Notes: generated from the letters alone by a model not told the origin. A stretch of DNA of 64,000 bases from Chitinophaga varians (GCF_014529945.1 NZ_JACVFB010000001.1:496001-560000); one strand, 5' to 3'. Positions 43,435 to 53,280 are shown, counted from the first letter of the stretch. Numbers and translations: made by a program.

Positions 43435-44889
43435 ATGGAAATAACAAACCTGGCCCCACAACCGTTGTGGCAATATTTCAGTCAGCTGAACGCCATTCCC
43501 CGGGCCTCTAAGAAAGAAGAGAAGGCAGTGGCCTTCGTTGAGGCATTTGGCCGTCAGCTGGGCCTGGAAACGATCAAGGACGCTGTTGGCAACGTGTGTA
43601 TCAAAAAGCCGGCGACTGCCGGGATGGAAGACCGTCAGACCGTTATCCTGCAGTCCCACCTGGACATGGTGCATCAGAAGAACGGGGATACCGTTTTTGA
43701 TTTTGATACACAAGGTATTGAGATGTATGTAGATGGCGACTGGGTTAGGGCCCGCGGCACTACGCTTGGTGCAGACAACGGCATCGGGGTGGCCACTATC
43801 ATGGCTGTCCTGGCATCTAAAGATGTTCCGCATCCCGCTATCGAAGCGATGTTCACCATTGACGAAGAAACTGGCATGACCGGCGCTATGCAGCTGGACC
43901 CGGCTCCCTATACCGGAACAATACTGCTCAACCTCGATACAGAAGAAGACGACGAAATTACCATCGGCTGTGCCGGCGGTCTCGATACCAATACCAGCGG
44001 AAGCTACCAGCAGGTGCCTGCCGTAGCCGGCGGCGCGGCGTATGATATCACTATCAAAGGCTTGCTGGGCGGGCACTCCGGCATGGACATCAACCGTGGC
44101 AGAGGCAATGCCAACAAGCTGATGAACCGCCTGCTGTACAAAGTGCGGCAATCCGTTGACCTGCAGCTGGCCACCCTCGACGGCGGCAGCCTGCGCAATG
44201 CGATCCCCCGCGAGTCCCGCGCAACGGTAGTAGTGCCAGGCGCAGATAAAGCCCGTTTCGAGGAACTGGCGCAGGCGTTTGCAGCGGTGCTGAAGGAAGA
44301 ATACAGCACCGTGGAAACAGCGCTGGCAGTGGAGATCACGCCGGCAGCCACACCCGCCTCCGTAATGGAAGCTGCCTATTTCGATAAGCTGCTGCGTGCC
44401 CTGTATGCCGCGCCGAACGGCGTATTCCGCATGAGCCCCGATGTGCCCGGCCTGGTAGAAGCATCCAACAATATCGCGAAAGTGACGGTGAAAGACGGAA
44501 AGTTCATCACCCAGTCACTGCAACGCAGCAACGTAGACAGCACCAAGGAAGACGTGGCCCTCGCGGTACGGTCAGCCTTTGAAAATATGGGCTGTGAAGT
44601 GGTGCAGGCAGGCGGCTACCCCGGCTGGAAACCCAACCCGGCTTCTCCGATCCTGGAAGTATTGTTGTCACTGCATGGCAAACATTTCGAACAGCAGCCG
44701 AAAGTAGGCGCTATCCACGCCGGACTGGAATGCGGCATCCTGGGCTCATTGCTCAAAGGACCGGACATGATTTCTTTCGGGCCCACCATCCGCGGCGCAC
44801 ACTCACCGAACGAATGTGCACAGATATCTTCCGTGCAAAAGTTCTATGGGTTTTTGCTGGATATACTGAAGGGGATACCGAAGAAATAG
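43435..44889 (+). CDS. pepD: aminoacyl-histidine dipeptidase / cytosol non-specific dipeptidase
   Basis: 484 residues, the length and layout of M20C PepD. Zinc ligands are in QSHLDMVHQK, GTTLGADNGIGVA (bridging Asp) and TIDEETGMTGAMQL (catalytic Glu pair), with the lid/dimerisation domain in the middle (GLLGGHSGMDINRGRGNANK). The C-terminal GAIHAGLECGILGSL and FGPTIRGAHSPNE complete the pattern. It hydrolyses dipeptides in the cytosol. It is monocistronic and followed by a long intergenic stretch. Confidence 0.92.
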   Translation: MEITNLAPQPLWQYFSQLNAIPRASKKEEKAVAFVEAFGRQLGLETIKDAVGNVCIKKPATAGMEDRQTVILQSHLDMVHQKNGDTVFDFDTQGIEMYVDGDWVRARGTTLGADNGIGVATIMAVLASKDVPHPAIEAMFTIDEETGMTGAMQLDPAPYTGTILLNLDTEEDDEITIGCAGGLDTNTSGSYQQVPAVAGGAAYDITIKGLLGGHSGMDINRGRGNANKLMNRLLYKVRQSVDLQLATLDGGSLRNAIPRESRATVVVPGADKARFEELAQAFAAVLKEEYSTVETALAVEITPAATPASVMEAAYFDKLLRALYAAPNGVFRMSPDVPGLVEASNNIAKVTVKDGKFITQSLQRSNVDSTKEDVALAVRSAFENMGCEVVQAGGYPGWKPNPASPILEVLLSLHGKHFEQQPKVGAIHAGLECGILGSLLKGPDMISFGPTIRGAHSPNECAQISSVQKFYGFLLDILKGIPKK

Positions 44890-45227
44890 TCGTTGTTGGA
44901 AAATCCGTTTTTCGGGTGAAACAAAGCTATTTAATACGATGCCTGATTTTGTGCGTACTTTCTATGTATGGACAAAATCAGGCATATATTTTCGGTATTA
45001 CCCTAAAACTGATAGTATTTTTACATGCTTACGGGATCCCGTTTGCTGCTCTCTGATTTTATTTTTATATTGCATATAAGGCAGTTAAAACAAAGCCCCA
45101 CATTTGACAGTTTGAACCCAAAGCTTAGCTTTATCATCTGTACATCAAAATTTAACCGATCCTTATTTTAACACCAGGCCAGTGCCCTCGCTGGTTATCA
45201 ATGATCATCATTTGAATGTATTATCCC
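44890..45227. other. intergenic region between pepD and the Ter island
   Basis: This 338-bp AT-rich stretch has one clear structure, the 13-bp inverted repeat at 44940-44984. No gene is supported up to the small frame at 45228. It should contain the promoter of the TerB operon, but no full promoter pattern was found. Confidence 0.5.
44940..44984. repeat. 13-bp perfect inverted repeat with a 19-nt loop
   Basis: TGCCTGATTTTGT (44940-44952) and ACAAAATCAGGCA (44972-44984) are perfect complements. It is 51 bp after the PepD stop and may be a terminator for pepD or a binding site. The loop is long for a terminator. Confidence 0.6.
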
Positions 45228-45332
45228 ATGTCCAAAAACGCCATTTCCCTGCATGCAGCCATACCCGAAGATAGTCGGGCATTTTCCCCGTTTGACAACC
45301 GTAACTGCATGTCTTTATTTCATGACCGCTAA
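45228..45332 (+). CDS. possible 34-residue leader peptide upstream of the TerB gene
   Basis: ATG at 45228 and TAA at 45330-45332 bound a 34-codon frame that ends 15 bp before the start of the TerB-type gene. The product would begin MSKNAISLHAAIPED. No homology is known and short frames often arise by chance. Confidence 0.2.
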   Translation: MSKNAISLHAAIPEDSRAFSPFDNRNCMSLFHDR

Positions 45333-45347
45333 GGATAGTTCCCACGC

Positions 45348-47126
45348 ATGGATGGACTGACATTTACGAGCGCAGCTTTTGGACAGGACTGGACAGCCTA
45401 CCTGTACGATTATGGTGTGCCGGTACCTACCGATGGCTGGCTACAGAAAACAATCAGCCAGGCTTTTGATGCGATGGCGCCGCCAGAACAGGATTGGCTG
45501 CAACAATGGTTTGCTCATCCTTCTCCTGAGCCGGTGGAAATCATACGACGGCTACAGGAGCGGTTGTTTGACGCCATGCTGGAACCATTGGTAACACAAC
45601 GATTGTCTGTCTTTTCTACCCGGGAAGTGTTTGCCGATATTATCCGGCTTCGAAAGGAGCAGGAGACGTCTTTTTGGGAGGAGCAACGCAGCGGGGAGGA
45701 GGCCAGTGACATACCGGCAGCAGATGATACGATTATTGACGTTTCGGGCGGCCCCGTGCCTATTGATTTTGGCGTCGATGCTGTGCCTGCCGGTCAGGTG
45801 GAAGGACTGCCCTACGATGATAACTGGAAGCTTGGGCATCAGTATCAGGAGAAGTTGGGGCTGAACACGCAGGAAACAGCCTGGCTGAACAAATTCTGGA
45901 ACCCCTGTAACGCTTTTCTGGAAATGGAAGGCTGTTGCATACAAACTATTCGCCTTTATCTGCTTTGCCTGAAGCAACTGAATAAGCTGTTCGATAAAAA
46001 GGGAACGACCATCGCCCGCCAGGTGAAACAATTTCAGGACCGCTATATACAAGGGAATAACGGTACCTATACCATCAGTTATGAGCGTCAGAACCTGGAG
46101 ACTCACATTTACCTGACTGTTTTTAAAAGGTCGGAGAATACGGTCCGGGAAGCCTATCGTCATAAGCGGAAAATCAGCAATGAATTTAATTACCCGGTAT
46201 TCGCAGGCGATTTTGAACAGACATTCGGAACAGCTGTGAATGAAATACTGGCAGGAGCGGTGAATACAATAGCGGTGGCTGACGAGGCTACGGAATTGCT
46301 ATTAAATGAAATGAACGTTACCCGTTGGAAGACTTATTTTGATGAGATTATATCAACGCTGAATAACGATAATGCCATGCAGGTGGCAGAACAGCTTGAC
46401 CGGCTGGGACAGATGAATACGAAGAACCCTGCTGTAGAGAATATCTATTTTGAAGCGTCGAAGGTTTTTGCGAAAGTGGATAAAGTCACCGCTATCAGCT
46501 TTTACCTGAAATACCTGTATGCCGACCTTCTTTCTGATAAGATCGATAACCGTCAGTTAGCTAAATCCATACAGAAAAGTCTTTTTGCAGACCAGCATCA
46601 GCTGGAGGCCTTCGAGGCAATTGCCAATGAGCTGATTAAAACCCGTGATTTGCCGACAGCATTGGATGCGGCAGGAAAAATCTACGAGAAAAAAAGAAAG
46701 AAAATTGAACTGGATGCAGCAGCTATTGCTGCAGTACGTTCGCAAAGCGCAGCAACTGTTGGTCGTTTGAACGAAATTTTACAGGAAGAGGAAGAAACGT
46801 TCGCTGACATAAATGATACGGTAACGCTGCAACTGGGCCAGGCTACAGCAGCAGAGGTAATGTTACAGGATCCTGTTTTTATCGCCGGTGTGCAGCTCAA
46901 CCTATATCAACAGGAGCTACTGGCACTGTTTAAAGATCATCAGTATCATCTGAGTGCTGCGGAGGTAACGATCTATGCAAAAAGCAGAAACCTGTTCAGA
47001 AACCAGTTGGTGGAAAGTATCAATGACTGTTGTTATGAAGAACTGGATGATAATTTAATTGAAGAAACCGAAGACCGGTATGAGGTCAATGAATTCTATT
47101 ATCAAAAAATAATTAATCTATGTTAG
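45348..47126 (+). CDS. TerB-N/TerB-C domain protein of the Ter DNA-processing module
   Basis: 592 residues. A TerB-N region lies at about 155-330 (LNTQETAWLNKFWNPCNAFL; CCIQTIRLYLLCLKQL), a helical middle at about 330-480, and TerB-C at the end (LYQQELLALFKDHQYHLSAA; LVESINDCCYEELDDNLIEE). The helical TerB domains are metal-associated adaptors in Ter systems. The next two genes encode an ATPase and a helicase, overlapping its end, so it is probably the anchor or sensor subunit of a DNA-acting complex. The reported family association is known; the complex is inference. Confidence 0.8.
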   Translation: MDGLTFTSAAFGQDWTAYLYDYGVPVPTDGWLQKTISQAFDAMAPPEQDWLQQWFAHPSPEPVEIIRRLQERLFDAMLEPLVTQRLSVFSTREVFADIIRLRKEQETSFWEEQRSGEEASDIPAADDTIIDVSGGPVPIDFGVDAVPAGQVEGLPYDDNWKLGHQYQEKLGLNTQETAWLNKFWNPCNAFLEMEGCCIQTIRLYLLCLKQLNKLFDKKGTTIARQVKQFQDRYIQGNNGTYTISYERQNLETHIYLTVFKRSENTVREAYRHKRKISNEFNYPVFAGDFEQTFGTAVNEILAGAVNTIAVADEATELLLNEMNVTRWKTYFDEIISTLNNDNAMQVAEQLDRLGQMNTKNPAVENIYFEASKVFAKVDKVTAISFYLKYLYADLLSDKIDNRQLAKSIQKSLFADQHQLEAFEAIANELIKTRDLPTALDAAGKIYEKKRKKIELDAAAIAAVRSQSAATVGRLNEILQEEEETFADINDTVTLQLGQATAAEVMLQDPVFIAGVQLNLYQQELLALFKDHQYHLSAAEVTIYAKSRNLFRNQLVESINDCCYEELDDNLIEETEDRYEVNEFYYQKIINLC

Positions 47127-48430
47127 GCGACATCAAACCCAAAGAAGCTACGGCAGTGATCAATTCTCTTTTAGGCGGCGTTGTGCCTAAAATAGGAGTG
47201 CAACATATTGCAGTGGGCCGTACGGCAGAAGTAAATGCTTTCCTTACAGCACTGGAAGATGTGAAGAACGGTCATAGTATGGTGAAATTCTGGATCGGTG
47301 ACTTTGGTTCCGGAAAATCTTTTATGATGCACTTGTTGAACACTGTGGCATTAAAGCAGAAGTTTGTGGTGGCGAATGCGGACTTTACGCCGGAAAACAG
47401 ATTGTATGCCAATGATGGGAAGGCTGTTGCCCTGTATACGGCCATTATGGACAATATAGCGATTCAAACCCGGCCGGAAGGTGGTGCATTGGCGGTACTG
47501 CTGGAAAAGTGGATTGAACAGGCCATTGCCGGAGCAGCTCAGGAATCGGGTGTTGCATTGGAAGTGGTCCGACAGCCGGAACACGCAAATGTTGTCCGCC
47601 AACATATTGCACGAACCATCAATAACATTACTGAAGTAGGCGCTTTCGATTTTGGACTGGTGGTCACGAAATATTATGAGGGATATATCCGGAATGATGA
47701 GCAGTTGCGTAAAAATGCGCTGCGGTGGCTGAAAGGAGAGTATAATACCAAAACAGAAGCACGGCAGGACCTCGGTGTACGGGAAATCATTGATGACCAG
47801 AACTTCTATGATATGCTGAAGAACTTCTGTAAACTGTTTGTCAGCATAGGCTATAGCGGTTTTATGATCAATCTGGATGAGGCTATTAACCTTTATAAAA
47901 TCTCCACCGGAGCAATGCGCGAAAAGAATTATGAAAAGATCCTGTCGATTTATAATGATTGTTTTCAGGGAAAAGTAGCCCATCTGTTTTTTAATTTCGC
48001 GGGCACGCGTGAGTTTCTGGAAAACGAACGAAGAGGGCTTTTCAGTTATCAGGCTTTAAAGACAAGGTTAGAGACCAACCGATTTGAAACGGCCGGTGTA
48101 CGGGACTTTGCGCAACCTGTACTGCGACTGATGCCGCTGAGTCATACGGAGATTTTTGTGTTGTTACAGCATCTCAAACAGATTTTTGACTTTAACTACA
48201 AAACTAATATTCCGGTAGATGATAATGATATTCAGCTGTTCATGGAAGAGATGTTCAACAAGCCCGGAGCAAATGAATTTCTCACCCCCCGTGAAGTGAT
48301 CCGCGATTTCCTGAATGTGTTGAGTATTCTGCGACAGAACCCGGAGATGGACAAACGAAAATTGATTAGTGATATAGAAATCACAGACGAAAGACCAGTA
48401 GACGCTTTACAGAATATTGAAGAAATCTGA
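47120..48430 (+). CDS. BrxD-like P-loop ATPase (DUF2791)
   Basis: 436 residues. Walker A is GDFGSGKS near residue 57, and Walker B is GFMINLDEAINLYK. FFNFAGTREFLENERRG contains the sensor-like region. The family (DUF2791/PF10923) includes BrxD of BREX type 2 and the ATPases that sit next to TerB and Lhr-like helicases. The gene overlaps the TerB gene by 7 bp and its stop overlaps the helicase start (TGATG), so all three are translationally coupled. Confidence 0.85.
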   Translation: MLGDIKPKEATAVINSLLGGVVPKIGVQHIAVGRTAEVNAFLTALEDVKNGHSMVKFWIGDFGSGKSFMMHLLNTVALKQKFVVANADFTPENRLYANDGKAVALYTAIMDNIAIQTRPEGGALAVLLEKWIEQAIAGAAQESGVALEVVRQPEHANVVRQHIARTINNITEVGAFDFGLVVTKYYEGYIRNDEQLRKNALRWLKGEYNTKTEARQDLGVREIIDDQNFYDMLKNFCKLFVSIGYSGFMINLDEAINLYKISTGAMREKNYEKILSIYNDCFQGKVAHLFFNFAGTREFLENERRGLFSYQALKTRLETNRFETAGVRDFAQPVLRLMPLSHTEIFVLLQHLKQIFDFNYKTNIPVDDNDIQLFMEEMFNKPGANEFLTPREVIRDFLNVLSILRQNPEMDKRKLISDIEITDERPVDALQNIEEI

Positions 48431-50559
48431 TGGCATACGAACTGTTATCTGAACCGGTACGCCGTTACATACGGGAGAAAAAATGGGAAGCGCTGCGGCC
48501 CATCCAGGATGCAGCCATCAGGGCTATCATGGGATCGGACGGACATTATATACTGGCTTCCCGCACAGCTTCCGGTAAAACAGAAGCGGCGTTTCTACCA
48601 GTGCTGTCGAGCGTTGATTTCAGGGAAAAAGGGGTACAGGTGTTGTATGTCTCTCCATTGATTGCACTGATCAATGACCAGTTTCTGCGATGTGAGGAAC
48701 TTTGCCGATACATGGACGTGTTGGTAACAAAGTGGCACGGAGAAGCCAATCAGGCGGGAAAAAAGCGGCTGCTGGCTGATCCGCAGGGAGTGATGCTGAT
48801 CACACCGGAGTCGATAGAAGCGATGTTGGTCAATCATCCCGGAAGGGCTAAACAGCTGTTTTCAAATCTCCAGTTCATCATCATTGATGAAATACATGCT
48901 TTCCTGGGAACCGACAGAGGCAAGCATCTGCAATCTTTATTATCGAGGATTTGCAGCCTGAAAGTGGGCCGCCCGGTGAGAATTGTGGGACTGTCTGCGA
49001 CCATTGGCGATGAGAACTTTCAGGTGGCCAAACGATTTGTTGAAAGCACACTCCCCGCTAAAGTGTTGATTGACAGGACGGCGAAGGAGAATCATGTCAG
49101 CCTGAAATTCAGTAAGGAAGGCGATGAGCTTTCAGTAGAATTTATTGAAACGCTGTACGAGCTGACCAAAGATAAGAAGGTGCTCATTTTTCCGAATTCC
49201 AGAGGGCGCGCGGAGGAGATTGCAGTAAAGCTTTCCAAAATCGCAGCCAGAAGGAAAGGACATCAGTTTTATTTTTCCCATCATTCTTCCGTTGATAAAG
49301 AATTACGTGAGTATGTAGAGCGTTTTGCCAAAACAAACAAACGTTATCCGTTCTGTATCTGCTGTACCTCTACGTTGGAATTGGGGATTGATATTGGTAC
49401 GGTAGACATGGTCGTGCAGATAGATTCCAGTAACAGCGTGGCATCACTGGTGCAACGGATGGGGCGTGCCGGTAGGAGAGAAGGAGCCAGGAGCGAATTA
49501 CTGCTATACGGTACCCGTCCCTGGGCGCTGTTGCAATCGCTTGCCTGTTGGCAGTTGTATGATGAAGGGTTTATGGAACCGATAACGGTCACGGCAACAC
49601 CCTACGACCTGTTGTTTCACCAAACGCTCTCCATCCTGAAAGAAACCAATGGCATTGGCAGAGCTTCGTTGCAGGAGCGTTTGGAGACGAATAGTGCATT
49701 TAAACAAATACCGGCGGAAACGATTAGTCGGTTGTTGCAGGATATGATCGCGGCGGAATATATAGAAGTATTGGGACCGGAGCTGATTGTAGGATATGAA
49801 GGGGAGAAGCTGACCAACTCCAAAGATTTTTATAGTGTATTCGCGATAGATAGGCTATTCAAGGTCATCCATGCCGGCAATACGATCGGGGAAATTCCGG
49901 ACTCGCCGTCCCTGGTGGAAGATGTCAATATCTATCTGGCCGCAAAAATCTGGAAAGTGAAAATGAAAGATCCTGCGGTAGCTAAAATATTGGTAGAACG
50001 GGCAAACGACGGTAAGAAGCCGCTGTTTGGCGGAGAAGGGCCAGACGTGCATCCCCGCGTAAGGGAAAAAATGATGGAGATTATTTACCATGATTTGCCG
50101 CTGGATATTATGGATAGCAAGTCGGCGGAAGCATTGGACGAGCTGCGGTTTGAATTTCGTGAAACGCCATTGGTAGCCGGAAAAATGGAGCGGCCATACA
50201 TTGTCAGAGAAAATAGTTATGAGTATTATACTTTTACCGGGTCCCGAATTAATAAAACATTGTGGTTCCTGCTGAAGCTTGCAGATATTGATGGTGTTAT
50301 GGAAGACGAAGCAAGTATGTTCAGCATTGCTAACACCATGTGGTCGCCGGAAAAGTTATGGCCTCATCTGGAAGAACAATTAGCCGTATTGGTTAAACTG
50401 GATCTTGATAATTTGGAAAAGTTGGGTCTGTCCTGTGCCCGGTTCAAGTGGGGCCAATACCTGCCAGCACCGCTTCAGGAGGAACTCATCAGGAACTCCA
50501 TACTGGACATTCCTGGCACTACTGCTTTCTTACAGCAGGTTAGATTCGTGACTTGCTGA
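48430..50559 (+). CDS. Lhr/BrxHII-like DEAD/DEAH helicase
   Basis: 709 residues. RecA1 has motif I SRTASGKTEA, motif II IIDEIHAFLG (DEIH) and motif III GLSATIG. RecA2 has VLIFPNSRGRAEE, CTSTLELGIDIG and QRMGRAGRR (motif VI), all as in Lhr-family helicases. The C-terminal 300 residues resemble the Lhr winged-helix region. It should be a 3'-5' DNA or RNA translocase. The link with the ATPase and TerB proteins matches the DNA-processing branch of Ter systems, and also helicases of BREX type 2. Confidence 0.88.
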   Translation: MAYELLSEPVRRYIREKKWEALRPIQDAAIRAIMGSDGHYILASRTASGKTEAAFLPVLSSVDFREKGVQVLYVSPLIALINDQFLRCEELCRYMDVLVTKWHGEANQAGKKRLLADPQGVMLITPESIEAMLVNHPGRAKQLFSNLQFIIIDEIHAFLGTDRGKHLQSLLSRICSLKVGRPVRIVGLSATIGDENFQVAKRFVESTLPAKVLIDRTAKENHVSLKFSKEGDELSVEFIETLYELTKDKKVLIFPNSRGRAEEIAVKLSKIAARRKGHQFYFSHHSSVDKELREYVERFAKTNKRYPFCICCTSTLELGIDIGTVDMVVQIDSSNSVASLVQRMGRAGRREGARSELLLYGTRPWALLQSLACWQLYDEGFMEPITVTATPYDLLFHQTLSILKETNGIGRASLQERLETNSAFKQIPAETISRLLQDMIAAEYIEVLGPELIVGYEGEKLTNSKDFYSVFAIDRLFKVIHAGNTIGEIPDSPSLVEDVNIYLAAKIWKVKMKDPAVAKILVERANDGKKPLFGGEGPDVHPRVREKMMEIIYHDLPLDIMDSKSAEALDELRFEFRETPLVAGKMERPYIVRENSYEYYTFTGSRINKTLWFLLKLADIDGVMEDEASMFSIANTMWSPEKLWPHLEEQLAVLVKLDLDNLEKLGLSCARFKWGQYLPAPLQEELIRNSILDIPGTTAFLQQVRFVTC

Positions 50560-50650
50560 TTTGTTTTCTGCTACACATAATTATTTTTAAATATGTAGTA
50601 GCCGTTCTAATTAAAAACATTATCTTACCTACGTTTTAAATTTTCTGAAA

Positions 50651-51226
50651 ATGGCTATTAACTTACAAAAAGGACAAAGGATTGATATTGGCCTGTCCAG
50701 CATCAGTGTGGGACTGGGATGGGAGCCAAACGAAGGTACAGGAGCGGCTTTCGACCTCGACGCATCTGCCTTTATGATTGATGACAACAGAACGATTCCG
50801 GAAGAGCGTTATTTTGTATTCTATGGCAACACAGATTCTCCTGATGGCGCGCTGCATCATACCGGTGACGACCCTACGGGCGGCAACAGCGATGGCGGCG
50901 ATGATGAAACCATCCTGGTAGACCTGACGAAAGTAGACCCCCGCGTAAAAGAAATCCTGTTCGTTGTGACCATTCATGACGCTATCGCCAGAAGACAGAA
51001 CTACGGCCAGGTGAGGGATTCGTATATCCGTATCGTTGATAACGCTACCTCACAGGAGATCGCTAAATACGAACTGGGGGAAGACTTCTCCATCGAAACC
51101 GGCGTGGAATTCGGCCGCCTGTACGTCAAAGACGGTCAATGGAAATTTGAAGCTTCCGGTAAAGGATACAAAGAAGACCTGGCATTTTTCCTCTCTAAAT
51201 ATTTTAAAGGACAGATCATTAAATAA
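50651..51226 (+). CDS. terD: TerD-family stress protein
   Basis: 191 residues. AINLQKGQRIDIG is the typical start of TerD, and the Asp-rich turns FDLDASAFMIDD and HHTGDDPTGGNSDGGDDE should bind calcium. VTIHDAIARRQNYGQVRDSY and YELGEDFSIETGVEFGRLY complete the pattern. TerD proteins are cytosolic or membrane-associated calcium-binding modules needed for tellurite and phage-linked stress resistance. It opens the second Ter operon. Confidence 0.92.
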   Translation: MAINLQKGQRIDIGLSSISVGLGWEPNEGTGAAFDLDASAFMIDDNRTIPEERYFVFYGNTDSPDGALHHTGDDPTGGNSDGGDDETILVDLTKVDPRVKEILFVVTIHDAIARRQNYGQVRDSYIRIVDNATSQEIAKYELGEDFSIETGVEFGRLYVKDGQWKFEASGKGYKEDLAFFLSKYFKGQIIK

Positions 51227-51233
51227 CCTATAT

Positions 51234-51917
51234 ATGGCGATCAATCTCGTAAAAGGTCAAACTATCGACCTCCGTAAAAATGATCAGGGAGAAGAATTTG
51301 ATCTCTCCACCGTTACCATCGGCCTTGGCTGGGACGTAAGACAGAAAAAAGCGGAAGGTGGTTTCTTCGGAAAACTTTTCGGCGGCGGACAGAAAGAGGA
51401 AGAATATGATCTCGATGCTGTTGCCTTCCTGCTGGACAACAACGGCAAAGTGGCCAATCTGGGTCGTACCGTTCAAACCCGTGATGGCAGAAGCCTCGGC
51501 CTCTACGAAGGTGATGTGGTGTTCTTCAACTCCATGAAACATCCTTCCGGCCACATCTGGCTCACAGGCGATAACAGAACCGGTGCCGGCGATGGCGATG
51601 ATGAACAGATCATCATCAAACTGGACCAGATGGACCAGCGTTATCAGAAAATCCTGTTCATGGTGACGATCTATCAGGGACGTACGAACAATCAGCATTT
51701 TGGGCTGATAGAAAATGCGTTTATCCGTGCGGTGGATGCCAGAGGGAAAGAAATTGCCAAATTCAGCCTTTCCGGTGACAGCACCTACAACGGCATGTGC
51801 TCCATGACGTTCGCGGAAATATACCGGAAAGATGGCGCCTGGAAATTCAGAGCACTCGGTAACCCGCACCAGTCCGACAGCTTCATCGATGAACTGAAGA
51901 CCATGGTGTACTCCTGA
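51234..51917 (+). CDS. TerD-family stress protein with inserted Gly-rich loop (TerZ-like)
   Basis: 227 residues from the ATG at 51234; an upstream in-frame start inside the previous gene was rejected because the family begins at MAINLVKGQ. After ITIGLGWD the chain has an insert (KAEGGFFGKLFGGGQKEEE) before the Asp-rich calcium turn YDLDAVAFLLDN, as in TerZ-type proteins. HIWLTGDNRTGAGDGDDEQI is the second calcium site. It follows terD by 7 bp. Confidence 0.88.
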   Translation: MAINLVKGQTIDLRKNDQGEEFDLSTVTIGLGWDVRQKKAEGGFFGKLFGGGQKEEEYDLDAVAFLLDNNGKVANLGRTVQTRDGRSLGLYEGDVVFFNSMKHPSGHIWLTGDNRTGAGDGDDEQIIIKLDQMDQRYQKILFMVTIYQGRTNNQHFGLIENAFIRAVDARGKEIAKFSLSGDSTYNGMCSMTFAEIYRKDGAWKFRALGNPHQSDSFIDELKTMVYS

Positions 51918-51988
51918 TCCCTGAATGTATGTAACTGTAGCAATGTTGTTAACCCAAATCAACAGCAGCGCTTTAACCAACTTATTTT

Positions 51989-52627
51989 ATGAGAAGACTA
52001 CCTGTTTACCTCTTGCTGGACACCTCCGGCTCCATGAGCGGAGAACCGATAGAGGCCGTGAAGAATGGTGTCCAGATAATGATTAGCTCATTACGACAGA
52101 ACCCGCAAGCTATCGAGACTGCCTTTATCAGCATTATCACTTTCGATAGCAGTGCCAGACAGGTCGTTCCTCTAACCGACCTGGCCTCCTTTCAGATGGC
52201 TGACATCCGTGCTACCGGCACCACTGCGCTCGGCGATGCCCTGCAGCTGGTCAGCCAGTGCATGGACAAAGAAGTGGCGAAAACCACCGCTGAACAAAAA
52301 GGCGACTGGAAACCACTGGTGTTCATTATGACCGATGGCGTGCCTACCGACGACTGGCAGCGTGGCCTCAGCGCTTTTAAGCAGCGTAAGACCGCCTACA
52401 CCGTGGCCTGCGCCGCCGGCCATGGCGCCGATACTTCCGTGCTCAAACAAATCACGGAAAATGTGGTGAGCCTCGATACCGCCGATAGTGCTACTATCTC
52501 CCGCTTCTTCGCCTGGGTGACCGCCTCCATCGGCGTTACCTCCACCCGCGTGGAAGACTCCGGAAAAGAAGTGACCGGCCTGTCAGAACTGCCGCCACCA
52601 CCCTCCGAACTGAATATTGTAGTGTAA
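51989..52627 (+). CDS. TerY-type vWA-domain protein (first of three)
   Basis: 212 residues, essentially one von Willebrand A domain. The MIDAS metal site is LLLDTSGSMSGEP at residues 8-20, with the later Thr in ATGTTALGDAL and the Asp in FIMTDGVPTDDW. TerY-type vWA proteins pair with a PP2C phosphatase and a kinase in the Ter phosphorylation triad. The C-terminal tail is Pro-rich (LPPPPSELNIVV) as in its neighbour. Confidence 0.9.
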   Translation: MRRLPVYLLLDTSGSMSGEPIEAVKNGVQIMISSLRQNPQAIETAFISIITFDSSARQVVPLTDLASFQMADIRATGTTALGDALQLVSQCMDKEVAKTTAEQKGDWKPLVFIMTDGVPTDDWQRGLSAFKQRKTAYTVACAAGHGADTSVLKQITENVVSLDTADSATISRFFAWVTASIGVTSTRVEDSGKEVTGLSELPPPPSELNIVV

Positions 52628-52644
52628 GACTTTAATGTACTGAT

Positions 52645-53280
52645 ATGCGACGACTACCGGTATATTTCCTGCTGGACACCTCCGGTTCCATGTATGGGGA
52701 ACCCATTCAGGCATTGAACAATGCCCTGAGCGGGATGGTCAACAATCTGCGTATGGATGCTCATGCCCTGGACTCCCTGTGGCTTAGCATCATCACGTTC
52801 GACAGGGAAGTAAAGGAACTGGTACCGCTCACCGAACTGGTGAGCTTCCAGTTGCCCGAAATCACCTGCCCACAGAGCGGACCTACCCATACCGGACAGG
52901 GACTGGAATATCTTCATGGTAAAGTGGTAAAGGAGGTACAACGCGGAACGCCCACCCAGAAAGGAGACTGGCGCCCGCTGTTGTTTATTTTTACGGATGG
53001 TAAACCTTCCGATCAATTACTTTACCGGGAGATGATCCCTAAAATAAAAGGCCTCAACTTCGGCGCCATCGTAGGATGCGCCGCCGGCAAAGCGGCCGAC
53101 AACGAGATGCTGAAAGAACTGACCGAAACAGTGGTACACCTCGATACCGCAGACAGCGCCACCCTGCGCCAGTTCTTTAAATGGGTGTCCGATACCATCG
53201 AACAGGGCAACAAAAGCATGGGCACCACCTCCCAGGTGACCCTGCCACCGCCACCCCAGGAAGTGAATTTAGTGATCTGA
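52645..53280 (+). CDS. TerY-type vWA-domain protein (second of three)
   Basis: 211 residues, about the same length and layout as the previous gene, including FLLDTSGSMYGEP for the MIDAS site and a PPPPQEVNLVI tail. It arose by tandem duplication. The loops between strands differ, so it may recognise another partner. Confidence 0.9.
   Translation: MRRLPVYFLLDTSGSMYGEPIQALNNALSGMVNNLRMDAHALDSLWLSIITFDREVKELVPLTELVSFQLPEITCPQSGPTHTGQGLEYLHGKVVKEVQRGTPTQKGDWRPLLFIFTDGKPSDQLLYREMIPKIKGLNFGAIVGCAAGKAADNEMLKELTETVVHLDTADSATLRQFFKWVSDTIEQGNKSMGTTSQVTLPPPPQEVNLVI

Noticed and set aside
45348..50559. A complete BREX system
   Set aside because: Only BrxD-like and helicase-like genes are present. There is no methylase, PglZ or BrxC core gene, and the TerB partner fits the Ter group better.
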